Positions 7,637 through 17,000 of a stretch of DNA of 45,042 nt are shown here, piece after piece. The stretch lies in the NCBI RefSeq assembly GCF_001623075.1, contig NZ_LMCF01000190.1:1-45042 (forward strand). The letters run 5' to 3'. How positions within the stretch are numbered: position 1 is the stretch's first letter; every line of letters starts with the position of its first letter. A program made the position numbers and the translations under genes. The notes beneath the pieces are model-generated. The model was not told the origin of the DNA, did not search any database, and saw only the letters and a program-made list of their open reading frames with translations. This DNA is from Pseudovibrio sp. Ad37 (GTDB taxonomy: Bacteria; Pseudomonadota; Alphaproteobacteria; Rhizobiales; Stappiaceae).

Positions 7637-8336
7637 GGGCTGATACCCTCTGACTGACAAACGCATTCAAAATAGCCTGCCCAAATGCAGTATTCCCGTG
7701 AATCGGGTCATTTTCCTGCGAGAAGTCTTCGCGCTGTAGTTTATCAAAACCCGTAGTACCATCACGAACGTCCAGAACCGGAAGACCCAAGCGTTCTGCT
7801 TCTGCAAACAACACGTTTTGCGCTGCTTGGAAAACACTTGGCTCTGAAGTCTCAGGCACCTTCTGGGGAGGAAGAACGGCAAACACCTCAACTCCCATTT
7901 TGAGAATGGTGCAGTAAAAATCCAAAGCGCCCTGTGCCATTGCACAGATAAGGTCATGAAACAGAAGGCCTTCCAGAAAGGCTGATGGCAGCGTTCCGTC
8001 GCCCTCCCTGTATATCTCCCAGTTTTCGGAGGTTGCGTAAAAATGCAGCGCAAAGCCGAAAGTGCAGAGCAGTGGAATTTTCACATCTTGCAGCGAGTTA
8101 GCTGTGAGTTCCTCCAGAAAAGACCGATACATTTCATTGGCATAGCCACTTCGGAAAACCGGATCTTCGTTATTCCAGTCAACAAAAGGAGCTGTGAACT
8201 CGCGCCCTGCCCCCATCGGACCACCAACGAACGGAATCCCAACTTCTTTGGCCGCACGCCCAATTGCGCCAGCGTGGGAGTCTCCTAACAACAAGAACTG
8301 AATGTCATTTGTAATAGTCGAGTAGTTCTTCTTCAC
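7623..8336 (-). CDS. SGNH-like hydrolase/acyltransferase
   Basis: A 237-residue protein of the SGNH (GDSL) hydrolase fold. The block I motif is LLLGDSHAGAIG with the nucleophilic Ser in GDSHA, and the C-terminal block V motif is DPIHGNTAFGQAI, supplying Asp and His. No signal peptide is apparent, so it should act in the cytosol. The start is a GTG at 8336 with GAGGA about eight bases upstream; the gene overlaps the preceding GSCFA gene by 32 bases, which points to translational coupling. SGNH enzymes hydrolyse or transfer acyl esters. In this operon it might add or remove an acyl group from the peptide, but the substrate is not visible in the sequence. Confidence 0.8.
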   Translation of the reverse strand: MKKNYSTITNDIQFLLLGDSHAGAIGRAAKEVGIPFVGGPMGAGREFTAPFVDWNNEDPVFRSGYANEMYRSFLEELTANSLQDVKIPLLCTFGFALHFYATSENWEIYREGDGTLPSAFLEGLLFHDLICAMAQGALDFYCTILKMGVEVFAVLPPQKVPETSEPSVFQAAQNVLFAEAERLGLPVLDVRDGTTGFDKLQREDFSQENDPIHGNTAFGQAILNAFVSQRVSAHVGA

Positions 8337-9351
8337 AGATGATATCCTCAGTTGGCAGGAGTGATTGCGTGCTGACTTCTGATTGGTCCTGATGCGTCTG
8401 AAGAGCAGACGAAATGCCCTTAAAGAAATGACCCATTACAAATCGAACGCCAGTTGGTGTAATCGTGCGCTTGTTGGGGTTGTAGAACACTCCGTTCATT
8501 GGAGGGGAAGCAACCAGTTCGTAGGATGGAAAATACTCGACGTTCTCATTAGTGGCTTCCAACTGCCCTGCCACAGCTCTCAGAACAGACTTGGTATAGG
8601 TGGAAGCTGTTAGCACATGATGCGTCGTGAATGTCGCTGTGACCGGAACCGGTGAAACGGTAAACACCAGACGCAGGTTGGGATTGTGTCTTCCTATAAG
8701 ATCGATACATTTTTGAAAATCAGAGAGTATTTCTGCAAAGGCAAAATTATGTGCTTTATGCAATCTATCATCAAACCGGCCTTTCACTGTGCCAGGGCAC
8801 ATAGGATAGACAACATCTGTTGCGGTATTGAGCCATGCCTCTGTCAAACCCATAGTGAACACGAACAGATCAGCAGAGCTTATCGCTTTGCGAATAGCCA
8901 CAAGGGTGTCTTCACGTGATGCCCACATGGCTTGAGGGCTTTCAAAGCCATCTGGGGAAATATTGGGCCGGAATGGATCGAAGTACCGCTCTCCATTATT
9001 CCAAGTCTCTTTAGACTGGGGGACTTCATCAAAAGCCCATTGGAGCCATTGCAACAACAAACGTGCGGTATAGATGTTTCCTGTTCTGAATGAGAAAACG
9101 CCATAGTTGTGATCAAGGGCTTCCCGAGCGCTTAAACCGTCAGGTGCGGGTTCAGCATTGTGCCAGTTCATCCCTCGTCGCTGCAGTTCTTTGCCCATGT
9201 TCTGAGAGAAACAAGACCCGGCAGTTATTATGGCCGCATCTTTCTGTATCTTAAACTTCGGTGTCCAGACCTGCGAGATCGAGAAATAGTCTCGCTCTGC
9301 GACCGATGGGCGCCAGAATTTGTTGGAAGCCAGCGAACTGTACGGGTTCAT
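8305..9351 (-). CDS. GSCFA-family protein
   Basis: A 348-residue protein with the hallmark AGSCFSQNMGKEL of the GSCFA family, followed by NYGVFSFRTGNIYTARLLLQ, FDPFRP, FVFTMGLTEAW and VFTVSPVPVTAT. GSCFA proteins are related to the SGNH/GDSL hydrolases, with the Ser of GSCFS as likely nucleophile, and few have a proven function. There is no signal peptide. The ATG at 9351 has GAGGAG about ten bases upstream. It lies 35 bases after the MFS gene and overlaps the SGNH gene, so two esterase-like proteins are co-translated. An acyltransferase or esterase pair acting on the NRPS product is a fair inference, unproven. Confidence 0.88.
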   Translation of the reverse strand: MNPYSSLASNKFWRPSVAERDYFSISQVWTPKFKIQKDAAIITAGSCFSQNMGKELQRRGMNWHNAEPAPDGLSAREALDHNYGVFSFRTGNIYTARLLLQWLQWAFDEVPQSKETWNNGERYFDPFRPNISPDGFESPQAMWASREDTLVAIRKAISSADLFVFTMGLTEAWLNTATDVVYPMCPGTVKGRFDDRLHKAHNFAFAEILSDFQKCIDLIGRHNPNLRLVFTVSPVPVTATFTTHHVLTASTYTKSVLRAVAGQLEATNENVEYFPSYELVASPPMNGVFYNPNKRTITPTGVRFVMGHFFKGISSALQTHQDQSEVSTQSLLPTEDIICEEELLDYYK

Positions 9352-9386
9352 TTCACACCACTCCTCACATGAGATGGGTCAGCGGT

Positions 9387-10631
9387 TCAGCTGGCCTGCT
9401 CCGCAATTTTTTCTCTTTGTCTGGTTGCACTGAGCAGCCGGAAACCCAAGTAAGCAACCGGTACGCACATTATCGCGGATGTGAGGAACAATGGCCCTCC
9501 ACCGATGTGTTCAATCACCATTGCTGCAGCAAATGGCACCGCAGCAGCGCCCGCATTGGAAAGCATATAAAGGCCCATATAGCTGTTCCTAAGACGCACA
9601 GGAGCGGTGCGATCCACCACTGTGGCAAACAAAGGCATGGCGATAATTTCCGCCAATGTCGCAAGTGCTATCGCAACAAGCCACAACTCCCTAATTTCAG
9701 AGCGATTGGAAGCGATCACCAGCAGACCAAGCATCAGGAAAAAGAAAGCAGCCAGAATGGCCTTGTGTTCTTCAAGCTCAACCAGCCACTTCATCAAGAA
9801 CAGATGGACGATCAAAACGACGCTCGTGTTGGTAACGTTGATCGAGGCAATAATCCCATTGATGTCAGGCGTTTCGAGAGACATCAGGAAAAATGTTAGG
9901 GGCTCATCTATTTGTGCGTACAAGATGACCAGGAAGAAATTTGAGATAAACAATGTCAGAAAAAGCCGATCCACTACTGCTGTTTTTAACAGTGTCGAAA
10001 TCGGCATTTCCTCCCTGTCTGTGACAACAATGCTTGGCGCGACACTTTTCATTATGCAGAGCGCGAGAACAGCGTACGCAACCGCACCTGCCAGAAAAGC
10101 GAAGTTTGAGTTTTGGTTTGCAAACCATAGCCCGCACAAAGGCCCTAACGCACCTGCGATATTGACCAGATAGTAGCGTATGTGAAACAGCAGTGGTCGG
10201 TCTTCATCCTTCGCTGCGCAGTCCCCCAATGCAGATCGTAAAAGTGGCTCGAGTGCACCATTGGCAACGGACATGCCCACGATGACCGCAAAATAGATCT
10301 GTTCATCCCTTCCAAACGTCAGAACGCAATAGAGCCCTAAGATGCTCAAAGCACTGATCAGCATGATCGCGCGACGATTCAACTTGTCCGCTATAATCCC
10401 ACTTACAGGCGAAGCAATAAGCGCAGCAAACGCCGACAGCGAAAAAACTACCCCAAGTTCGGCAATAGAGGTTCCGAAGTTTCGTGCCATGAGTACCGCG
10501 AAGAAAGGCCAGATCATGAACGATGCAAAGCGTGCGCAAAAGGTGCCAACCAGAATAGTTTTTGCTGGTCTCGGAAGTACCCAGAACTGACGCAGAAATG
10601 ATTGCCGGTGACTTGGTACGGGCATGAACAT
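9387..10631 (-). CDS. MFS transporter, probable exporter of the peptide
   Basis: A 414-residue major facilitator with about 12 hydrophobic segments in two halves. Between segments 2 and 3 it carries the MFS signature region, GIIADKLNRRAIMLISA. A charged central loop (VTDREEMPISTLLK) separates the halves and a short cytoplasmic tail follows. It belongs to the inner membrane and would use the proton gradient. Two in-frame starts are possible, at 10631 and 10625, both behind an AGG. It is the first gene of the minus-strand operon and is transcribed divergently from the NRPS genes, a usual place for a dedicated exporter. Substrate assignment is inferred from this position. Confidence 0.85.
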   Translation of the reverse strand: MFMPVPSHRQSFLRQFWVLPRPAKTILVGTFCARFASFMIWPFFAVLMARNFGTSIAELGVVFSLSAFAALIASPVSGIIADKLNRRAIMLISALSILGLYCVLTFGRDEQIYFAVIVGMSVANGALEPLLRSALGDCAAKDEDRPLLFHIRYYLVNIAGALGPLCGLWFANQNSNFAFLAGAVAYAVLALCIMKSVAPSIVVTDREEMPISTLLKTAVVDRLFLTLFISNFFLVILYAQIDEPLTFFLMSLETPDINGIIASINVTNTSVVLIVHLFLMKWLVELEEHKAILAAFFFLMLGLLVIASNRSEIRELWLVAIALATLAEIIAMPLFATVVDRTAPVRLRNSYMGLYMLSNAGAAAVPFAAAMVIEHIGGGPLFLTSAIMCVPVAYLGFRLLSATRQREKIAEQAS

Positions 10632-10893
10632 AAAACCTGCTCGTTAATGAAGACGTTCGGCGCGGAAATTGCGCAGCGATTTAGTTGTAATAGAAAACTT
10701 CACAATCATTGCTCGACCAGCCCCCCTAGCTTGTCGATCATATCAATAAAGAGATGGTTTCCCTCAAATATGAGTGGTTCATTTGTTTCCCCAGCACGCT
10801 AACAAGATGCCTTCAGATTCGAATTATAACTTGACTTTGTGATATATTAGAAAGAAAGTTTGAGCAATTAAAAATTTAATACCCGAGGACTTA
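10632..10893. promoter_or_regulatory. Divergent intergenic region between exporter operon and NRPS genes
   Basis: This must hold the promoters of both the minus-strand operon and the NRPS genes. The half next to the NRPS side is very AT-rich (10820-10885). A TTGACT occurs at 10831-10836 and a TATATT at 10843-10848, but their spacing does not make a standard sigma-70 promoter. No clear regulator binding palindrome was found. Promoter positions are therefore not assigned. Confidence 0.4.
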
Positions 10894-10950
10894 ATGAATA
10901 CAATTCATCTTTACTTCCCTGAATCCGATCTAAACGGACGCATGGACTGA
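10894..10950 (+). CDS. 18-codon upstream ORF, candidate leader peptide
   Basis: ATG at 10894, 18 codons and TGA at 10948-10950, encoding MNTIHLYFPESDLNGRMD. A strong Shine-Dalgarno (GAGG at 10884-10887, CCCGAGGAC context) lies at good distance from the ATG, clearly better than anything in front of the pppA start at 11019. Its stop codon lies within the left arm of a 9-bp hairpin. This arrangement resembles a translated leader whose ribosome could affect the hairpin and so the expression of the 32-kb NRPS operon. The peptide has no run of one amino acid, so a classical amino-acid attenuator is not obvious. It could also be a chance ORF. Confidence 0.45.
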   Translation: MNTIHLYFPESDLNGRMD

Positions 10951-10974
10951 GAGTAAGTGCAAATAACTCTCAGT
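10946..10974 (+). promoter_or_regulatory. Hairpin in the pppA leader
   Basis: ACTGAGAGT (10946-10954) pairs perfectly with ACTCTCAGT (10966-10974) around an 11-base loop. It is followed by TAATATAAATTTTTATT, which contains a short T-run but not directly at the stem. It could be a weak terminator or attenuator, or an mRNA-stabilising stem. It overlaps the stop codon of the 18-codon ORF and ends 44 bases before the annotated pppA start. Confidence 0.5.
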
Positions 10975-11018
10975 AATATAAATTTTTATTCAATCGCACA
11001 ATCAATGATCGTTGTTTC

Positions 11019-14000
11019 ATGGAAGAAACCAATCCTCGCAACCAGGTTACGATGAACCCAGGTGACCTAGGCAATGTCGTGTCGCACATAGAACAAGTTG
11101 CGACGAAAAATGCTTCAAATCCAGCCTTAGTGGGGGATGGAAAGACTATCAGTTACCGCGAAATGCTTACCGCAACAGATCAACTTGCAAGCGTTCTGCA
11201 ATCAAACGCGGTTGGGCCCGAAGTTACTGTTGCAGTGTGTATGCCTCGCACTCCAGAAGCCATAATAGCGTTGCTTGCCATTCATAAAGCTGGAGGAGTT
11301 TATGTCCCGTTGGACAATAATCTCCCACGCAAACGGCTTGAGTTCATGCTTAAGGACAGCAAGGCCAGTGTCGTTGTGTGCACTGACGAAACAGCTTCTC
11401 TTGTGCAGGAGTTGTCTGCCGAGATACCGAACTCATTGCAGATCGTTAATTATTCTAAACTGGATCTAACTCCCTTCACTAGCAGCACAAACCAATCGGT
11501 TAAACCAGATCAGCTTGCTTACATCATCTACACCTCAGGCTCTACGGGACAGCCCAAGGGTGTCATGGTTGAACATCGTGGTCTGCTAAATCTAGTCTCT
11601 GAACAAGCACGCTGTTTTGGTCTGGATGAGACTTCTCGCGTCCTTCAGTTCGCATCTTTAGGTTTTGATGCGTCAATATCCGAAATTCTGGTGAGTTTGT
11701 GTTGCGGAGCTCAGCTTCATTTTGCACCCGACGGCACGCTGTTAGCCGGAGATGCATTGAAGCACATTGTTAAAGATAGAAGTATTTCTCATCTAACAGT
11801 GCCTCCTTCTCTTGCCAGTCGCATGGACCCGTTGGATTATTCGAGCCTAAAGACAGTGGTGGTCGCGGGTGAGGCAATGCCGTGGTCACTCGTGGAACGC
11901 TGGTCCGGGCACGTTAACCTGATAAATGCATACGGTCCGACTGAAAACACTGTATGCGCAACACTTTACAAGAGCAGCGGTGAGACTGGTAGTTCGGATA
12001 CAGTTCCGATAGGCAAGCCGATCTCAAACGTTGATGTCCATCTTCTCGATGATGATCTGAAACAAGTGAAAGATGGTGGGGTCGGCACCCTGTGGCTGGG
12101 TGGTATCGGGTTAGCCCGTGGATACAAGAACCAGCCAGATCTTACTGCGAAAGTATTCCGTTCCGTCCCCGGCATTGCAACTGGTCGGCTCTATAACACA
12201 GGAGACCGCGCGCGACGACTTGCAGATGGAACGCTGGAGTTCCTCGGTCGTCTGGATGAGCAGGTCAAGGTGCGTGGCTATCGTGTTGAATTGCAGGAAA
12301 TTGAGAAGTGTTTTTCTAAGCTTGAATGCATAGAGCACGCTCATGTTACCGCGACAACAGCCTACTCGAAGGACCCGGAAATCCTCGCTTATTTCACTTC
12401 GCGAGATGGTGCTTTTGTCCCTGGGGTAGAAGAGTTTAAAACGAACCTCTCCGCCTTCTTGCCAAACTATATGGTACCGAGCGCGTTTATTCACCTCGAT
12501 GAGTTCCCTCTAAATGTAAATGGCAAGATAGATCGAAAAGCACTCCCAGCTCCTGACAGATATGCCCGCGGCGCGCAGTCAAATGAGCTTCCAAGCACAG
12601 AAACGCAGCAGATTCTGACTCGCTTTTGGAAAGATCTGCTCCACGTCGAAACGGTCTTTTGTAATGACACACTTCAAACTCTGGGAGGCTCTTCCCTTGA
12701 TGCTGTTCAGTTTCTTACGCGGTGCCGTGAACGGTTTGGTCCAGTCCTCTCACTAGAAGATGTATTTACCGGAAAGAAACTCAGCGAACTCGCGGCAAAA
12801 ATCCAAACTTCAGAAGAACCAGACAGATCCGAGAGGTCTTTGACTGATTATGATCTGGAAAGAACCACCTTCCCCGTTTCTCATCAACAAAACGGAGTGT
12901 GGTTACTGGAAAAACTAACGCCGGGCTCTCTTGCATACAACGCTCAATGCCTGATCCGGATGCAGGGCAAAGTAGATGCATCCGCATTGCAGTCAGCATT
13001 GGACCTGATTGTCGAGCGTCATGAGATTTTTCGCACCACGTTTCACGAAGATGCTTCTGGTACGACCTATCAGAAAGTTCATCAACCTGTGCCTGCCCGA
13101 TTGGATCTGGTGGACCTGAACACCTCAATGGATAGCCCAGAGCTCTGGAAGGTTGTCGATCGCGAGGTCTCAAAACCCTTTGACACCAGCTGCTTGCCAT
13201 TGGCTCGCTGGGTATTGTTCAAGCTTGATGATGACTCCTCCGCACTCTTGCACATTGAACATCACCTTGTTCATGACGGTTGGAGCGCGAATATCTTTCT
13301 TTCAGAGTTCCTAGAGGCTTATGAGGCTTTCGCAGATAGAGCACTGCCCAATCTCGCTCCTGTCCCTGCCCAGTACCGGCATTACGTGGGATGGCAGCAG
13401 AGTGAAGATGCAGAAAAAACCTATGAAAAACAGCTGGCCTATTGGGAAGAGCAACTCTCAGGCGCCAACTTTACTCTCGCTCTCCCAACAGATGCCTCGC
13501 GCCCAGAAACCATGTCGTTCAAAGGCAAACAGTCCCGTTTGGAACTAACAGGGACGCTGCTTCAAAAACTGGAAGCTTACTGTAAGGCCAGTGGTCACAC
13601 AGATTATACTGTGCTTCTCGGTGTCTTCCATCTTCTACTCTCCCGCTACACAGGTCAAAAAGATCTACTCACAGGCAGCGCCGTCGCAAACCGGAAAACC
13701 AGCTTTTCAGAACATATGCTGGGCATGTTTGTGAACAGTGTCGTTATTCGCTCCGATCTGTCTAACAACCCAAGTTTTTCCGAGTATCTGAACCGACTGC
13801 GAAGCACACTCTCCAATGCTTATGACAATGAAGAAGTGCCGTTTGAACGAGTTGTCCGAGCGCTGCAGCCTGAACGGGACCTTTCCAGAAACCCCATCTT
13901 CCAAGTTGGTTTTAGCTACCACAACTCAAAGGTACCAGAGCTCGCACGAAATGATCTGAACGTATCGCTGTACGAAGCCTACAGCAACAACTCTGTCAAA

Positions 14001-17000
14001 TTTGATATTGAGGTGGTTATTCTACCTCGTTCCTCTGACAGCTCTGATATCCCGGCGCTGACTCTTTTGTGGAACTATGCAACTGACCTCTTTCAGCCTC
14101 AAACCATAGAACGCATGCAGGAAAATTTCTTCGCATTGCTGGAGCAGTGTTTATCTGAGCCGAGCCTGTCAGTTGCCAGTTTCAGCGCAGTTTGCGAAGA
14201 AGAACGAAAGCATCTGCTCTCGCTCAGCGCGCCTACCCAACCGACCAAGACCAGTGCGCCAAGCGCGGTCGTCCATAGACTGGAACAGCTCGCAAAATCC
14301 CAGCCTCAGCACACCGCCATCCTTCAGGACGAAACATCCCTTTCCTACGGTGAATTAGAAAAGCAAGCCTCATGTTTGGCCATGAAGCTACGTGTTCATG
14401 GTGTAGGTAAAGAGAAGCTGGTCGGCGTTTGTATGGAACGAAACACCGATTTGATCGTGGCACTGCTGGCAATCTGGAAAGCTGGTGGAGCATATCTTCC
14501 AATCGATCCCGCACTGCCAGAAGCGCGAATGGCCTTTATTCTTCAGGACAGTGCGCCAGATTTGATCTTATGCTGCCGTGCAACGCACCAATCTCTTGCA
14601 AGTTTGCCAGACAATCAAAATCTCTATGCTTTTGAAGATCTTGCAGAAACCACAGACCATTCAGTGCCGATGGGTCCTACGCTGGAGCCTGTCTGCGCTG
14701 AGGATCTTGCCTATGTCATCTACACTTCAGGATCTACCGGGCAACCCAAAGGCGTTCAAATTGAACATCGGCACATTGCCCGATTGATTGACACCTGCCA
14801 GCCACTGTTCAACTTCACATCTTCTGATGTCTGGTCCTTCTTCCATTCCTACGCATTTGACTTTTCGATTTGGGAGATATGGGGAGCTCTTTCTACGGGC
14901 GGCTCTGCTGCAATTGTGCCAGAGGATGTGCGCCGTGATCCCGCTCAGTTCTACGCTTCGTGCTGCAAACAAGGGGTAACAATTCTCAGTCAAACACCCT
15001 CTGCCTTTCGTGCTTTCATGGCGGCACAGGCCGAAGCTGTTACGCCTCATGCATTGCGCTCAGTGGTGTTTGGTGGTGAAGCCCTTGCAACGCCGATGCT
15101 CAAGAACTGGTTTGACAATCCTGTTAATGCGGGCTGTCAGATGGTGAACATGTACGGGATCACAGAAACCACCGTACATGTTTCCTACAAAGAGCTCACA
15201 GCTGAGAACATTCATCACTATTCAGAAGGCAGTCCCATTGGTCGCCAGTTGGATGACCTGAGCCTTCATGTATTGGATGATAACCTCATGCCTGTGCCCT
15301 TCGGTGCAGCCGGAGAGTTATATGTCGGTGGAGCTGGCGTTGCACGAGGTTACCTTAACCGTCCTGCCTTAAACGCGGAGCGGTTCATTGAGAACCCGTT
15401 TCTACCCGGTGATCGCCTGTATAGAACAGGGGATCTGGCTAGGTATGCAACTGACGGCACCTTGTTGTATCTGGGCCGCAACGACAGTCAGGTGAAAGTA
15501 CGCGGATACCGCATCGAACTGGGCGAAGTCGAAGCCGCTCTCGCCACCCACGATGAGCTTCAGCACGTTGTTGTCACCTGCAGAAATGTGGCCACAAGCG
15601 ATGCCCTGTTGGTCGCCTACTATGTGCCCGTGGCACAAAGAACAGGCTTGGATTCCAGCGCGCTACATTCTTTTGCAGCTAATCTTCTGCCAAACTACAT
15701 GGTGCCCTCAGTATTCGTAGAGTTAGAGGCGCTACCGCTGACCCAAAACGGTAAACTGGACCACATAGCGCTTGAAAGATACAACGTTACACAGACCAAA
15801 AGCAAAACCTTCGTAAGTCCAGAGGGGGACCGCGAAACGCTATTAGCTCAGGTTTGGGCGGATATCTTAAAGGTCAAACAGGTTGGCCGCTTTGACAACT
15901 TTTTTGAACTGGGTGGTCACTCACTCTTAGCTGCAAGAGTGCAGGCCTCCATGCATGCCAAAGGCTTCCATCTGGCAGCGGTGGATTTGCTACGCAGGCC
16001 AGTGCTCAAGGATCTTGCGCAACACATTCAATCCAGCGTTCAACAGAGCGCAACTGCTGGAAAAACCGGCACCAACCAAAGCCCAATGTCTATCTCCGGC
16101 CTTTCGCAAATGCAGATCGAGCATGTTGCAGGCTCGGTGCCCGGTGGCATCCAAAATGTAAAAGACATTTACCCTCTGACACCATTACAGGAAGGCATTT
16201 ACTTCCATCATCGGCTTTCAGAACAAGGGGACCCTTATCTGCTCTGGAGCCTGATGGCATTTGAGACCGCTGAAGCATTGCAGAGCTATCTTGCGGCCCT
16301 ACAGAAGGTTATGGATCGCCACGACATTTTGCGCACAGTGTTTGTGTCCGAAGGGCTGGAACAGCCACTTCAGGTTGTTCTGAAAAATGTTAAGCTGAAA
16401 ACCTGTGAGTTGGATACTGATAGCCTCAAAGGTACTGGAGATGTCGTTGCAAAGCTTCAGGCCTTATTTGATCCCCGAATAACAAAAGTTGATCTTCGCG
16501 AACCTTCTCTTCTTCGCGTTCATTATTGCTATGATGCTGACAACAAACGCTGGTTGGCTCTTAAACTGTTCCACCACATTATCGACGACAACACATCACT
16601 CAAGCAGCTGAACGCTGAGGTCAAAGCATTCATGATGGAGCAAGGTGAGGCGTTGCCTGCTCCTGTTCAGTTTGGAAAATATGTTGCGTTCCAACAGGAG
16701 CAGACCCGCAAGGAGGACACACGCAACTTCTTTCATGACCTGTTCAGTGGATTTGAAAGCGCCACAGCGCCCTTTGGCCTTACAGGTGAGCATGTTCATG
16801 GCGCAGATCTGGATACTGATAGCACCAGTACCGACAGCGCGCTCACTGCGGACATCAGAGAACTTGCCAGCCGATTAGGGGTGAGTACAGCTTCAGTATT
16901 TCACTTCGTCTGGGCTCTGGTCATGGCAAGGTGTTCTGGTCAGGAAGATATTTGCTTTGCCACAGTTCTCCTTGGACGATTGCAAGGGCTTGAAAATGCT

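Noticed and set aside
10831-10848. TTGACT and TATATT as a sigma-70 promoter for pppA
   Set aside because: The spacer is only six bases; no alternative pairing with about 17 bases gave a good match.
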